NCBI RefSeq assembly: GCF_000423085.1
Contig: NZ_KE383975.1
Coordinates: forward strand, 122,398 to 186,397
DNA: 64,000 nt
Direction: 5' to 3'
Source: Granulicoccus phenolivorans DSM 17626 = NBRC 107789 = JCM 15570
Lineage (GTDB): Bacteria > Actinomycetota > Actinomycetes > Propionibacteriales > Propionibacteriaceae
Numbering within the stretch: the first letter of the stretch is position 1; each line of letters opens with the position of its first letter. Positions 24,257-33,106 of the stretch are shown here, piece after piece. A model generated the notes under the pieces. It ran no database searches. It was not told the DNA's origin and was given only the letters and a program-made list of their open reading frames with translations. A program made the translations under genes and the position numbers.

Positions 24257-25084
24257 ATGTCCCGCAAGTTTCTGAAGGTGGCCGCAGCCGCCGCCGGCCT
24301 CGTGCTGGCCCTCACTGCCTGCTCCTCGGGCAGTTCGCAGCCGGCCGCCAGCGCCGACGCCAACACCATCCGGATCGGTGTGTCGCCGGTTCCGCACGCC
24401 GAGATCATCAAGTTCGTCGCCGACGGGCAGGCCAAGGACGCCGGGCTGAAGATCGAGGTCACCGAGTTCCAGGACTACGTCCAGCCGAACGTCGCGCTGA
24501 ACGACGGCTCGCTGGATGCGAACTACTTCCAGCACAAGCCGTACCTCGATGAGCAGGTGAAGCAGAACGGCTACAAGTTCGCCGTGATCACCCCGGTGCA
24601 TCTGGAGCCGCTGGGTGTCTACTCCCAGAAGGTCAAGGACCTCAACTCGCTGCCGACCGGCGGGAAGATCGGCGTACCGAACGATCCCTCCAACGAGGCC
24701 CGGGCGCTGAAGCTGCTGCACGACAACGGCGTGATCCAGCTGAAGGATCCGAACAACCTCAACGCCACCCCGCTGGACATCGCCCAGAACCCGAAGAACC
24801 TGACCTTCAGCGAACTCGAGGCCGCCCAGCTGACCCACTCCCTGCCGGACCTGGATGCCGCGGTGATCAACGGCAACTACGCCCTGCAGGCCAACCTGAC
24901 CCCGAGCAAGGACGCCATCGCGGTGGAGAAGGCCGAGGGCAACCCGTACGCCAACGTGCTGGTGGTCAAGGAGGCCGACGCGAACAAGCCGTCGCTGAAG
25001 AAGCTGGGCGAACTGCTGTGCAGCCAGGCGACCAAGGACTTCATCAACCAGAAGTACCAGGGCTCGGTCATCCCGGCCTGCTGA
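24257..25084 (+). CDS. metQ: MetQ-type substrate-binding lipoprotein
   Basis: 275 residues. A lipoprotein signal peptide ends in the lipobox LTAC (Cys22). The mature protein shows NLPA-family features: IRIGVSPVPHAEI, DGSLDANYFQHKPYLD, PVHLEPLGVYSQK, GKIGVPNDPSNEARAL. It captures methionine outside the membrane for MetNI. The ATG at 24257 follows GAAAGGA. A strong terminator follows, ending the operon. Confidence 0.92.
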   Translation: MSRKFLKVAAAAAGLVLALTACSSGSSQPAASADANTIRIGVSPVPHAEIIKFVADGQAKDAGLKIEVTEFQDYVQPNVALNDGSLDANYFQHKPYLDEQVKQNGYKFAVITPVHLEPLGVYSQKVKDLNSLPTGGKIGVPNDPSNEARALKLLHDNGVIQLKDPNNLNATPLDIAQNPKNLTFSELEAAQLTHSLPDLDAAVINGNYALQANLTPSKDAIAVEKAEGNPYANVLVVKEADANKPSLKKLGELLCSQATKDFINQKYQGSVIPAC

Positions 25085-25106
25085 GGCATTCGTCCGGACC
25101 GTGTTC

Positions 25107-25140
25107 GCGGCGGCCGTCACCTTCGGGTGGCGGCCGCCGC
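25107..25140 (+). terminator. Terminator after metQ
   Basis: A 15-bp stem with one T-G wobble, closed by a TTCG tetraloop (25122-25125), starts 23 nt after the metQ stop. Confidence 0.75.
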
Positions 25141-25167
25141 TGCGTGTCCGGTCGCGTTCGGTCCCGC

Positions 25168-25680
25168 CTACTCCCGGGGCTGCCTACGGTGATGGGGGCC
25201 CAGCCGCGGCATCAGGAATCGTTCGATCCCGGTGAGCCCGATCGACACCGGCACCGCTGCCGCCGAGGCCACCGCGGCCGGCCGGGCCATGATCCCGTTC
25301 GCGTGCAGGCGCCGGCCGATCGTGGCCAGCACCGCAATCGCCGCCGGCGCGGGCCGCAGGAACAGCGTGATCTGCTCGATCAGGTCGTGCTCGTCCAACT
25401 GCAGCCACTGGATCTCCTCCAGATTGCGGCCCCGGAAGGTGTTGCGACCGTGCAGGACCCAGTCCCGGTCGGCGCCGGTGGTGTTGACGAACTCGATCTC
25501 GCTCAGGTCGGTGAAGATGGCCTCGTACACCCCGCTCACCTCCCGGCGGCCGGAGAAGGTGAACTGGTCGGTGAGCGGAGAGATGAGTTCCACCTGTTCG
25601 GCGAGCAGGTCCCGCATCCGCGGGAGGTCCTTGGCGCGGTCGGCGGTCATCCAGTCCTGGATCACAACGGGCAGTGGCAT
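25168..25680 (-). CDS. NTF2/SnoaL-like protein with C-terminal extension
   Basis: 170 residues. The first 120 form a SnoaL-like cone fold (VIQDWMTADRAKDLPRMRDLL, then GADRDWVLHGRNTFRGRNLEE and EHDLIEQITLFLRPAP). Such proteins bind small hydrophobic ligands or act as isomerases. A C-terminal Ala-rich extension ends in basic residues. ATG 25680 is chosen over the longer frame because GGAGG lies 5 nt upstream. It is divergent from the PPOX gene (82 bp between starts). Confidence 0.65.
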   Translation of the reverse strand: MPLPVVIQDWMTADRAKDLPRMRDLLAEQVELISPLTDQFTFSGRREVSGVYEAIFTDLSEIEFVNTTGADRDWVLHGRNTFRGRNLEEIQWLQLDEHDLIEQITLFLRPAPAAIAVLATIGRRLHANGIMARPAAVASAAAVPVSIGLTGIERFLMPRLGPHHRRQPRE

Positions 25681-25762
25681 GGCGGCCTCCAGGGGGCGCG
25701 GGTGGCGGGGGAAGGGCGTGCGGCTATTGTCGCAACACCACCCATCACAGATCGGAGCAGGG

Positions 25763-26173
25763 ATGCCCAAAGGACTTCCGCCCCAGGATGCACTCGACTT
25801 TCTGAAGCGGCCCAACCCGGCCGTCATGGCGACGGTGAACCGTGCTGGTCAGCCGGTTTCGGTGGCCACCTGGTACCTGCTCCAGGACGACAACCGGATC
25901 CTGCTGGACCTCGATGCCGGCCGGGCGCGGCTGAAGCATCTGCGCAGCAACGGCCTGGTGTCACTGACCGCGTTGGACCACGACAACTGGGGCACCCATC
26001 TGAGCGTCCGCGGGCACGTGGTGGAGATCGCCGACGAGCCCGGGCTCGCCGGCATCGACCTGCTGGCCATCCACTACACCGGCAAGCCGTACGCCGTGCG
26101 GGACCGGCCTCGGGTCAGCGTCTGGTTCGCGATCGATTCCTACCACGGCTGGGGTGCCCTCGCCGGGATCTGA
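25763..26173 (+). CDS. PPOX-class (split-barrel) F420/FMN-dependent oxidoreductase-like protein
   Basis: 136 residues forming a split beta-barrel flavin fold: LKRPNPAVMATVNRAGQPVSVATWYLLQDD, then LDLDAGRARLKHLRSNGLVSLTALD (shown in part) and VRDRPRVSVWFAID. These match the actinobacterial PPOX-class families that use F420, FMN or haem. Which cofactor is used cannot be read here. ATG 25763 follows GGAGCAGG. It precedes the AraC regulator by 81 bp on the same strand. Confidence 0.75.
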   Translation: MPKGLPPQDALDFLKRPNPAVMATVNRAGQPVSVATWYLLQDDNRILLDLDAGRARLKHLRSNGLVSLTALDHDNWGTHLSVRGHVVEIADEPGLAGIDLLAIHYTGKPYAVRDRPRVSVWFAIDSYHGWGALAGI

Positions 26174-26254
26174 GTCCCGGACCCCGGGCACTTGACCCGG
26201 GAAACTGCGGCGGTCATCATGGCCGAACGGAGTCCCGACAGGTGAGGTGAGGTC

Positions 26255-27223
26255 ATGTCCGGATCGCCCGAGGCAGCGCCACCGGATTCCCGGCTCGTCG
26301 GTGACCTGTGGCATCTGGCCATGTCGGAGCGGTTTTTCGGGTTGCAGTGCTCGGCGGCCCGGGCCGCCGAGAGTTCGGGTCAGGTCGAGGGCGCGGTACG
26401 CAGCCTCCCGCTGGGGCCGGTGACCTTTCACCAGATGCGGGGCAACGGACAGGACCTGGCTCGGACGCAGACTGCCACCCGGCGCGAACCCAGCGATCGG
26501 CTGAAGGTGTCCCTGATCCGCCGCGGACGGATGATGGTGGAGCAGAACGGCCACACCGTTACGGCGGGCCCCGGCGAGTTCGCTCTGTACGACACCGCCC
26601 GGCCCTATCGGCTGAGCTTCGAGAGCAACTGGGAGGTGTCGGTCCTGACCGTGCCGCCACAGGGGCTCGACCTGCCCGAACGGCGCGTGGCCCGACTGAT
26701 GGAGCGACCGATCGATGTCCGCAACGGCCCGGGTCAGGTTTTTGCGAGCTACCTGTCCGGCCTGGTGGCCGTGGAGTCGGCACACCAGCTGACCGTCGAT
26801 TCCCTGGGGCAGGCCGGGCTGGCCCTGCTGACCGGGGCGCTGGTGGAGAACCTGTCCGTGGCGGTGGACACCGTCCCCGACGCGCTGGTCACCCAGTTGG
26901 TCCACTACGTCGAGACCCACCTGGCCGACCCCGAGCTGGGGACCACCACGGTGGCTGCGGTTCACCACCTCACCGCCCGATCGGTCCAGCGCGCCTTCGC
27001 CGCCCAGGGGTTGACACTGACCGCGCTGATCCGGGAACGCCGGTTGGCCGCTATCCGGCGGGATCTGGTCGACCCCGCCCACGCCCATCGCCCGGTCTCG
27101 ATGATCGCCGCCCGGTGGGGAGTGAGCGACGCCTCGTGGCTGTCGCGCAGCTTCCGGGCCGCGTACGGGGAGACCCCCAGCGAGTACCGGCACACTCACC
27201 GCACCGCGGTGACGCCGACCTGA
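26255..27223 (+). CDS. AraC-family transcriptional regulator
   Basis: 322 residues. The N-terminal cupin-type sensing domain (about 60-195, with LIRRGRMMVEQNGHTVTAGPGEFALYD) is of the AraC_binding_2 type found in regulators of aromatic and aldehyde catabolism. The C-terminal double helix-turn-helix (about 220-315) shows VAAVHHLTARSVQRAFAAQG and WLSRSFRAAYGETPSEYR. ATG 26255 follows GGTGAGG. The gene converges on the cupin/aldehyde dehydrogenase genes, which are its likely targets (inference). Confidence 0.85.
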   Translation: MSGSPEAAPPDSRLVGDLWHLAMSERFFGLQCSAARAAESSGQVEGAVRSLPLGPVTFHQMRGNGQDLARTQTATRREPSDRLKVSLIRRGRMMVEQNGHTVTAGPGEFALYDTARPYRLSFESNWEVSVLTVPPQGLDLPERRVARLMERPIDVRNGPGQVFASYLSGLVAVESAHQLTVDSLGQAGLALLTGALVENLSVAVDTVPDALVTQLVHYVETHLADPELGTTTVAAVHHLTARSVQRAFAAQGLTLTALIRERRLAAIRRDLVDPAHAHRPVSMIAARWGVSDASWLSRSFRAAYGETPSEYRHTHRTAVTPT

Positions 27224-27251
27224 GGATCGGTCGGCGCCATCGCGGCAGGGG

Positions 27252-27620
27252 TCAGCTACCCAGCACTTGGTGGCAGTGCGCCATCAGTACGTCGTAGTCG
27301 GCCGAGGGCGAGATTTCCACGTACACGGCATCGGTCACCGCTTCGAGGTTGTGGCCGGCGGACCAGTAGTAGAGCTCCCCGGCGAGGTAGTCCTGGGCGC
27401 CCTCCTTGCTGTGCACGCGCATCGTCCCGGAGACGATGTAGCCCCAGTGGGCGCTCTGGCACTGATCCTCCGGCAGGCCGGCAAACAGCTCATCGGTGCG
27501 CGTTCCGGCCGCGAGCCGGATCAGGCACTGCGCCAGACCGGCATCATCGGCGCGGCGAATCTCCACTCCCGGTCCCTGCAGCGCGACCTGCATCGAGTCC
27601 CAGCGATGGTTGGTGGACAT
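27252..27620 (-). CDS. Small cupin-fold protein
   Basis: 122 residues with a cupin core (SAHWGYIVSGTMRVHSKEG, GELYYWSAGHNLEAVTDAVYVEISP). A histidine in SAHWGYI and another in AGHNLE could bind a metal. It lies 36 bp downstream of the aldehyde dehydrogenase on the same strand, so it is probably co-transcribed. The substrate or regulatory ligand is unknown. Confidence 0.65.
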   Translation of the reverse strand: MSTNHRWDSMQVALQGPGVEIRRADDAGLAQCLIRLAAGTRTDELFAGLPEDQCQSAHWGYIVSGTMRVHSKEGAQDYLAGELYYWSAGHNLEAVTDAVYVEISPSADYDVLMAHCHQVLGS

Positions 27621-27656
27621 CGGATCTCCTTCGGTTGTGTGGAAGTGGTGGCCGGC

Positions 27657-29153
27657 TCACATCGGGTACGCCGGGGCCTGGTCGCGTACGGTCACCCACT
27701 GCCAGGTGGTGAACTCCTCCCAGTTCGAGGCGCCCCCGATGCTGGTTCCGTTGCCGGAGGCGCCGACGCCGCCGAAGGGGTTGAGCACGTCATCGTTCAC
27801 GGTCTGGTCGTTGATGTGCAGCAGACCGGTGTTGAGCCGTTCGCCCAGCGCCATCGCACGGGCGACGTTGCTGCTGATCACGCCCATCGCCAGCCCGTAC
27901 TCGGTGTCGTTGGCCAGCGCCACCGCCTCGTCGTCGCTGTCGAAGGGGACCACCACCGCCACCGGGGCGAAGATCTCCTCGGTGAACGCCGGGCTGTCGG
28001 TAGTGACTCCGGACAGCACCGTGGCCTGGAAGAACAGGCCCTCGCTGGTGCCGCCGGCCTCGATCGTCGCGCCGGCCTGCTCGGCCTCCTGGACGATCCG
28101 CAGCGCATGGTCGCGCTGGTGCTCGTTGATCAGCGGACCGAGGGCCACCTGCTCGGTGGCCGGGTTACCGACGGGCAGCGCTTTCGCCTTGGCGCTCAAC
28201 TTGGCCAGGAACTCCGGATAGATCGAGCGCGCCACCAGCACCCGCCCGGTGGCCATGCAGATCTGGCCCTGATGCAGGTACGCACCCCACGCGGTGTTCG
28301 CCACCGCCAGGTCGAGATCGGCGTCGTCGAGGATGAGCAGCGAGTTCTTGCCGCCCAGCTCCAGCGAGACCTTCTTCAGGTTGCGGCCGGCCGCCTCGCC
28401 GACCTTGCGGCCGGCCGCGGTCGAGCCGGTGAACTGGATCATCGCGATATTCGGGTCGCTGGTGATGGCCGCACCGGCAGCTCCGTCGCCGGGCACGACC
28501 TGCAGGACGCCGGCGGGCAGACCGGCCAGTTCGAAGATGCGCGCGATCACGAAACCGCCGCAGACCGCGGTCCGGGGATCCGGCTTGAGGACCACCGCAT
28601 TGCCCAGCGCGAGCGCCGGCGCCACCGCGCGCATCGCCAGGTACAGCGGGAAGTTGAACGGGGAGATCACCCCGACCACACCCAGCGGCCGGCGCCGGGC
28701 CATGGTCAGTTTCCCGTCCGGACTGGGCAGGATCTCCCCGGTGGCGCGCGACGGCAGCCCGGCGGCCTCGTGCAGCGCCTTCACGTTGATCCCGGCGCCC
28801 TCGAACTCGGCCTTCGGCCGGGTCGAGCCCGCTTCGCGGATCAGCCAGTCGATGATCTCCCCGATGTTCTCCTCCGCGACCCGGGCCGCCTTCCGCAGCA
28901 CGGCCGCGCGGGTCTCATAGCTGGCCCGGGCCCAGTCACGCTGGGCCTCGGCCGCCGCGCGGGCTGCCCGGGCGACCCCGTCGGCGTCGACCATGCCGAC
29001 CGAGCCGAGGGTTTCCCCGGTCGCCGGCTCGATCACCGGGGACGTGGTCGCCGCGGCGTCCCAGGTGCCGGTGAAGATTTTGCCGTCCCAGAGCTCACGG
29101 GGCAGGAAGCTCGCGGTTGCGGTCTGCTCGCCGTCGGTCATCTGCTGTGTCAT
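27657..29153 (-). CDS. NAD(P)-dependent aldehyde dehydrogenase (benzaldehyde dehydrogenase-like)
   Basis: 498 residues. Catalytic Cys299 (GQICMATGR), general base Glu265 (SLELGGKNS) and oxyanion Asn167 (SPFNFPL) are all present, as is the FTGST cofactor motif. The family oxidises aldehydes to acids; the closest resemblance is to vanillin/benzaldehyde dehydrogenases. ATG 29153 is preferred because GGAAGGA lies 6-7 nt upstream; an ATG 18 bp earlier lacks a site. It is probably controlled by the AraC regulator at 26255, with a cupin gene in the same operon. Confidence 0.88.
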   Translation of the reverse strand: MTQQMTDGEQTATASFLPRELWDGKIFTGTWDAAATTSPVIEPATGETLGSVGMVDADGVARAARAAAEAQRDWARASYETRAAVLRKAARVAEENIGEIIDWLIREAGSTRPKAEFEGAGINVKALHEAAGLPSRATGEILPSPDGKLTMARRRPLGVVGVISPFNFPLYLAMRAVAPALALGNAVVLKPDPRTAVCGGFVIARIFELAGLPAGVLQVVPGDGAAGAAITSDPNIAMIQFTGSTAAGRKVGEAAGRNLKKVSLELGGKNSLLILDDADLDLAVANTAWGAYLHQGQICMATGRVLVARSIYPEFLAKLSAKAKALPVGNPATEQVALGPLINEHQRDHALRIVQEAEQAGATIEAGGTSEGLFFQATVLSGVTTDSPAFTEEIFAPVAVVVPFDSDDEAVALANDTEYGLAMGVISSNVARAMALGERLNTGLLHINDQTVNDDVLNPFGGVGASGNGTSIGGASNWEEFTTWQWVTVRDQAPAYPM

Positions 29154-29239
29154 CAGGAGTCCTTCCATCACTCAACGTTGAGGTGACTACCAGTGTGCGC
29201 CGCGGTTCGGCCCGCCGGTTGTCCGGGGGCGACACAGTG

Positions 29240-29256
29240 TTGTCGGTACGCGACAA
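29240..29256. promoter_or_regulatory. Palindromic candidate operator upstream of aldehyde dehydrogenase
   Basis: TTGTCG-GTACG-CGACAA is a perfect 6-5-6 inverted repeat, about 87 bp before the aldehyde dehydrogenase start. A third half-site, CGACA, sits at about 29230. The position fits an activator site; assignment to the AraC protein is an inference. Confidence 0.4.
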
Positions 29257-29259
29257 AAC

Positions 29260-29293
29260 GCGGACGGGTCGACAGTGGTGTCGACCCGTCCGC
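29260..29293 (-). terminator. Intrinsic terminator of the pirin gene
   Basis: A perfect 14-bp stem (GCGGACGGGTCGAC with its complement) and a 6-nt loop. Read on the minus strand it is followed by GTTTTG. It lies 20 nt after the pirin stop codon and insulates the aldehyde dehydrogenase operon. Confidence 0.8.
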
Positions 29294-29312
29294 GGTACTC
29301 CGAGGCAGGTGC

Positions 29313-30329
29313 TCAGGCGGTCGGGGGCGTACGCAGCGTCCCGTCGGGATAGCGCGCGAACCGGCCGGCGTCATGGGCGTTCACCGGCGCATTGTCCGGA
29401 TTCGTCCAGCGGCCGAACTCACCGCGCTGGTAGTCGTCGAACGCCTTGGCGATGTCGTCACGGCTGTTGCCCACGAACGGCCCGTGCTGCACCACCGGAG
29501 CCCCGATCGGGCGGCCCTGCAGCATCAGCATCCGGGCCCCCTCGGCCCCGGCGCTCAGGCGTACGCCCTGGTCGGTGTCCAGCACGGCGGCCTGATCGGA
29601 CAGGGTCTGGTCCTCGATGGTGACCGCGCCCTCGAAGGTGTACAGCACCCGCACGGCCTGCGAACTGGCCGCCGGCAGCACCGTCGTGGCTCCCGGCGCC
29701 ATGTCGATCACCCAGATCGCCAGATCGTTCTCCGGTCGGGCGGCCCAGGAGCGCGGCGGCGGGGTCAGCGCCGTGACCCCGTCCAGCTTGCCGGCCACCA
29801 GCCGGACCCGGGTGGTCCGACCCTCCTCGTCGGTGCGCGTGACGATCGGGGTCTCCTCGGCCCAGAACATCTCGAAGTTCGCGTCGGCGGTCTTGTCCTC
29901 CGGGGCCAGGTTCAGCCAGATCTGGAACAGTTCCAGCGGGTTCGGGCCCTCGGCATCGCGCAGCGGGAACATCTCGGAGTGGGCGACACCGCTCCCGGCG
30001 GTCAGCCACTGGGTGTCGCCGTCGGCGTACCGGGCACTGGCACCGGCGGAATCGACGTGGTCGACCGCACCCTCGAGCACCACCGTGACGGTCTCGAAGC
30101 CGCGGTGCGGGTGCTGCGGGAACCCGGGCACACTCTGCCCGTGATACATCGACCACCCGTCCTTGCCGGAGAAGTCCTGCCCCAGATCACGCCCCTCGAG
30201 CGACGCGTCGGGCGTCATCGTGGTGCCCTTGGCCGCCGGGTACGCATCCCGGTGATGCATGCTGAACAGGAACGGGTCGATCCCGGGCCACTGCGGTCCC
30301 AGTTCAACGACCTGACGGATCACGGACAT
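29313..30329 (-). CDS. Pirin family protein (bicupin)
   Basis: 338 residues. The N-terminal cupin contains the pirin metal signature HPHRGFETVTVVLEGAVDHVDS (shown in part) and the later HSEMFP motif, giving the usual His/Glu metal ligands. The C-terminal cupin follows (about 190-300). Some pirins are quercetin dioxygenases and others redox-sensitive regulators; the sequence does not decide. It is monocistronic, with its own terminator and a dyad in its promoter region. Confidence 0.88.
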   Translation of the reverse strand: MSVIRQVVELGPQWPGIDPFLFSMHHRDAYPAAKGTTMTPDASLEGRDLGQDFSGKDGWSMYHGQSVPGFPQHPHRGFETVTVVLEGAVDHVDSAGASARYADGDTQWLTAGSGVAHSEMFPLRDAEGPNPLELFQIWLNLAPEDKTADANFEMFWAEETPIVTRTDEEGRTTRVRLVAGKLDGVTALTPPPRSWAARPENDLAIWVIDMAPGATTVLPAASSQAVRVLYTFEGAVTIEDQTLSDQAAVLDTDQGVRLSAGAEGARMLMLQGRPIGAPVVQHGPFVGNSRDDIAKAFDDYQRGEFGRWTNPDNAPVNAHDAGRFARYPDGTLRTPPTA

Positions 30330-30345
30330 TATGCCCTCCTAGATA

Positions 30346-30375
30346 GATGAACCTTCAACAGTTTCCGGGTTCATC
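30346..30375. promoter_or_regulatory. Inverted repeat in the pirin promoter region
   Basis: GATGAACC (30346-30353) and GGTTCATC (30368-30375) form a perfect 8-bp dyad with a 14-bp gap, 17-46 bp upstream of the pirin start. On the minus strand one arm also reads TTGAAGGTTCAT, a MarR-type pattern. Confidence 0.4.
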
Positions 30376-30412
30376 CTATTCCGGACGGGCGCGGGCCGCG
30401 CCGGTGGGGGGC

Positions 30413-30928
30413 TCAGGCCGCGAGCAGGCTGGCCAGCGCGGCGGTGTCCGGATCCTCGGCCGGATCGACGTCGCCGCGGGTGATCAGCCGCGACACCCGT
30501 CCCTCGGCGTCCGCATTGGCCCAGACCGCCCGATGGTCCAACCCCAGATAGGGCAGCCCGGGCAGGAAGACGCACCCGGCGGCGGCTCCGTGGTCCTGGA
30601 TCGACTGCGGTGGGTGGAGCACGACCAGGGCCGGGGGCATCCCGCGTTCGGCCAGATCGCCGGGCGCCAGGGCGTCCTCGCCAACCGCGTGGCCGGCCGA
30701 GACGATGACACCGACCGCGCCGGGATAGACGAGTTCGGGAAGCTCGTCCTGCACCAGGAAGACCGTGCTGGCGGGCAGGAAACCCGGGATCGCCGCGACC
30801 TGGACGGCGAGGACGAGCAGCTTGGACCATTCCACGGTGTCCCGCGGCCAATTCTGCAGCAGCAGGAATCCGGTCAGGGACCCGCGGGCCTGCACCGGAG
30901 CGATGCCGATGCGATGTAGTTCGGTCAT
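30413..30928 (-). CDS. Hypothetical 171-residue protein
   Basis: No family recognised. The sequence is soluble, with alternating hydrophobic strands (LLVLAVQVAAIPGFLPASTVFLVQDE, in part; GVIVSAGHAVGED; ALVVLHPPQSIQDHG). This suggests an alpha/beta fold. ATG 30928 is chosen because GGGAGG lies 4 nt upstream. It is divergent from the CstR-like gene (168 bp between starts), so the operator at 31054-31069 might also affect it. Confidence 0.6.
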   Translation of the reverse strand: MTELHRIGIAPVQARGSLTGFLLLQNWPRDTVEWSKLLVLAVQVAAIPGFLPASTVFLVQDELPELVYPGAVGVIVSAGHAVGEDALAPGDLAERGMPPALVVLHPPQSIQDHGAAAGCVFLPGLPYLGLDHRAVWANADAEGRVSRLITRGDVDPAEDPDTAALASLLAA

Positions 30929-31053
30929 GATGCCTCCCAACGGCGTGTGCTCCAGAGTGCGCTCGCCGGGGGGTGGAAACAAGTCCCCTTTTGTCCGGTG
31001 ATGAGGTTGTTACCCGGCGGCGGCGGGCAGCGGCGGTCAGGGATTACCGCCGG

Positions 31054-31069
31054 ATACCGGTGGGGGTAT
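31054..31069 (+). promoter_or_regulatory. CstR/CsoR-type operator upstream of the repressor gene
   Basis: ATACCGGTGGGGGTAT matches 13 of 16 positions of the perfect palindrome at 33053-33068. It lies 27 bp before the repressor start, partly over a TATCCT -10 box (31067-31072), so autoregulation is likely. Confidence 0.65.
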
Positions 31070-31096
31070 CCTGGGACGAAAATCGAGGAGGTTCCG

Positions 31097-31357
31097 ATGC
31101 ACATTGATTCCGCGGATCTGAAGTCCGTCCTGGCCCGCCTGAAGCGCGCCCGGGGCCAGTTGGGCGGGGTGATCGCGATGATCGAGGACGGTCGGGAGTG
31201 CGAGGACATCGTGACCCAGCTGGCCGCGGTCTCGAAGGCGGTCGATCGGGCCGCCTTCCAGACCATTTCGACCGGGCTGCGGCAGTGTCTCGCCGATCCC
31301 GACTCCGACGACCTGGACGCCCAGAAGCTGGAGAGGCTCTTCCTCTCCCTGGCCTGA
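31097..31357 (+). CDS. cstR: CsoR/CstR-family repressor, CstR-like
   Basis: 86 residues of the all-helical DUF156 family: HIDSADLKSVLARLKRARGQLGGVIAMIEDGRECEDIVTQ is the classic opening (in part). The two conserved cysteines are Cys35 and Cys64. In copper-sensing CsoR a histidine lies four residues before the second cysteine; here that position is glycine (STGLRQC). The pattern without histidine is that of CstR-type persulfide sensors. This agrees with the neighbouring CoA-disulfide reductase/rhodanese gene and the shared operators. ATG 31097 follows GAGGAGG. Confidence 0.82.
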   Translation: MHIDSADLKSVLARLKRARGQLGGVIAMIEDGRECEDIVTQLAAVSKAVDRAAFQTISTGLRQCLADPDSDDLDAQKLERLFLSLA

Positions 31358-31387
31358 GCGTCCAGGTGTCGCGCGGAGGTCAACCGA

Positions 31388-33034
31388 TCAGCCGACCGGG
31401 GTGGGTTCTCCTACCGTCGCGGCCATGCCGGCCGACCAGGTCCGGTAGCCGCCGTCCAGGTTGACCGCGTCGCGGCCCAGTTGGGTCAGCAGCCGGGTGG
31501 CCACATGGCCGCGTACGCCCACCGCACAGGTCACCACCAGCGGGCCGTCGGGCAGCTCGGCCACCCGCTCGCGCAGCTCGTCGACCGGGATCGCGACGGC
31601 GCCGGGGATCGTGCCGGCGGCCACCTCGCCCGCGGTCCGCACGTCGAGCACCCGCGCACCGGCCCGGACCGCGTCCTCCACCTCGTGCCACTGCAGCGAC
31701 CGGGTGCTGCCGGTACGCAGGTTCTCCGCCACGTGACCGAGCATGTTGATCGGATCCTTCGCCGAGCCGAACGCCGGGGCGTACGCGAGCTCGAGCTCGG
31801 CCAGCCCGGAGGCGGTGATCCCGCCGCTCATCGCGGTGGCGATCACATCGATCCGCTTGTCCACCCCGTCGGTCCCGACACCCTGGGCGCCCAGGATGGC
31901 ATCGGTCTCGGGGTCCACCAACAGCTTCAGCGCCAGTTGCGCCGCGCCGGGGTAGTACCCCGCGTGCGAGGCCGGATGGGTATGGATCGCCCGGTACGCC
32001 CGACCCGCGGCCCGCAGCCGCTTCTCGCTCCAGCCGGTGCTGGCCACCTGCAGGCCGAGCATCCCCACGATCGCGGTCCCGAGCACCGCCCGGGTGTGCC
32101 GGGGCAGGCCGGCGATGTGGTCGGCGACCCGGCGGCCGGCCAGGTTGGCGGTGTTCGCCAGCGGGACCAGCGTGCCCGACCCGTCGAGGGCGTCCGCCTT
32201 CTCCGCGGCGTCCCCGATCGCATAGATCGAGTCGTCGCTGGTGAGGTTGTGTTCATCGACCGCGATCCCGCCGCGTTCGCCCAGCCGCAGCCCGGCCGCC
32301 CGGGCCAGCGTGGTGTCCGGGCGTACGCCGATCGCCGCGACGACCAGATCGGCCGGCACCGTGTCCCCATCGGACAGGGTCACCGTGTCCGGACCGATCG
32401 CGGTCGCGGCGGTGTTCAGCCGCAGGTCGATCCCGGCGGACCGCATCGCCTGATGCACCGGTTCCACCATCTCCGGATCCAGCGGAGCCATCACCTGCGG
32501 GGTCATTTCGATCACCGAAACCCGAAGTCCGCGGTGCAACAGGTTCTCCGCCACCTCGAGCCCGATGAAGCCGCCCCCGATCACCACCGCGCTCCGGGCC
32601 TGCGCGACCGCGGCCAGCATCGCGTCGGTGTCCTCCACGGTGCGCAGGCTCAGCGCCCGCTCCGCACCGGGGATCGGCGGGCGGACCGGCTGCGCGCCCG
32701 GCGCCAGCACCAGCTTGTCGTAGAGCTCGGTGGTGTCGCGGCCGGTGGCGAGGTCGCGTACGGTCACCGTCCTGGCGCCGGCGTCGATGTCGGTCACCTC
32801 GTGGCCGACGCGCACATCGAGGTTGAACCGCGCCTGCAGGGATTCCGGGGTCTGCAACAGGAGGGCGGAGCGGTCCTCGATCACGCCGCCGACGTAGTAG
32901 GGGAGGCCGCAGTTGGCATAGGAGACGTAGCCACTGCGCTCCAGCACGATGATTTCGGCGGACTCGTCCAGACGCCGCAGCCGGGCTGCAGTGCTCATTC
33001 CTCCGGCGACGCCGCCCACAATAATAATTCGCAT
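31388..33034 (-). CDS. CoA-disulfide reductase fused to rhodanese domain (CoADR-RHD)
   Basis: 548 residues. N-terminal FAD-binding motif IIIVGGVAGG, then GYVSYANCGLPYYVGG with the single active cysteine (Cys42) typical of CoA-disulfide/CoA-persulfide reductases. An NAD(P)H-binding VVIGGGFIGLEVAENL motif and the dimer domain follow. The C-terminal rhodanese (about 455-548) has the active loop CAVGVRG (Cys503). Such fusions reduce CoA disulfides or per/polysulfides with NAD(P)H. It converges on the CstR-like gene and diverges from the small Cys-rich gene across the operator at 33052-33069. Confidence 0.9.
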   Translation of the reverse strand: MRIIIVGGVAGGMSTAARLRRLDESAEIIVLERSGYVSYANCGLPYYVGGVIEDRSALLLQTPESLQARFNLDVRVGHEVTDIDAGARTVTVRDLATGRDTTELYDKLVLAPGAQPVRPPIPGAERALSLRTVEDTDAMLAAVAQARSAVVIGGGFIGLEVAENLLHRGLRVSVIEMTPQVMAPLDPEMVEPVHQAMRSAGIDLRLNTAATAIGPDTVTLSDGDTVPADLVVAAIGVRPDTTLARAAGLRLGERGGIAVDEHNLTSDDSIYAIGDAAEKADALDGSGTLVPLANTANLAGRRVADHIAGLPRHTRAVLGTAIVGMLGLQVASTGWSEKRLRAAGRAYRAIHTHPASHAGYYPGAAQLALKLLVDPETDAILGAQGVGTDGVDKRIDVIATAMSGGITASGLAELELAYAPAFGSAKDPINMLGHVAENLRTGSTRSLQWHEVEDAVRAGARVLDVRTAGEVAAGTIPGAVAIPVDELRERVAELPDGPLVVTCAVGVRGHVATRLLTQLGRDAVNLDGGYRTWSAGMAATVGEPTPVG

Positions 33035-33051
33035 GACTCGATTGTGCCACG

Positions 33052-33069
33052 AATACCCCCGGGGGTATT
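33052..33069. promoter_or_regulatory. Perfect 18-bp CstR-type operator in a divergent promoter
   Basis: AATACCCCCGGGGGTATT is a perfect palindrome between the CoADR-RHD gene and the small Cys-rich gene. Its ATACC/GGTAT core is the pattern described for CstR/CsoR operators, and it matches the site before the repressor gene itself. It probably represses both flanking genes. Confidence 0.8.
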
Positions 33070-33106
33070 ATTCGAGGTGTCAGTTCCCCCTCTGAAGGAG
33101 CCTCTT

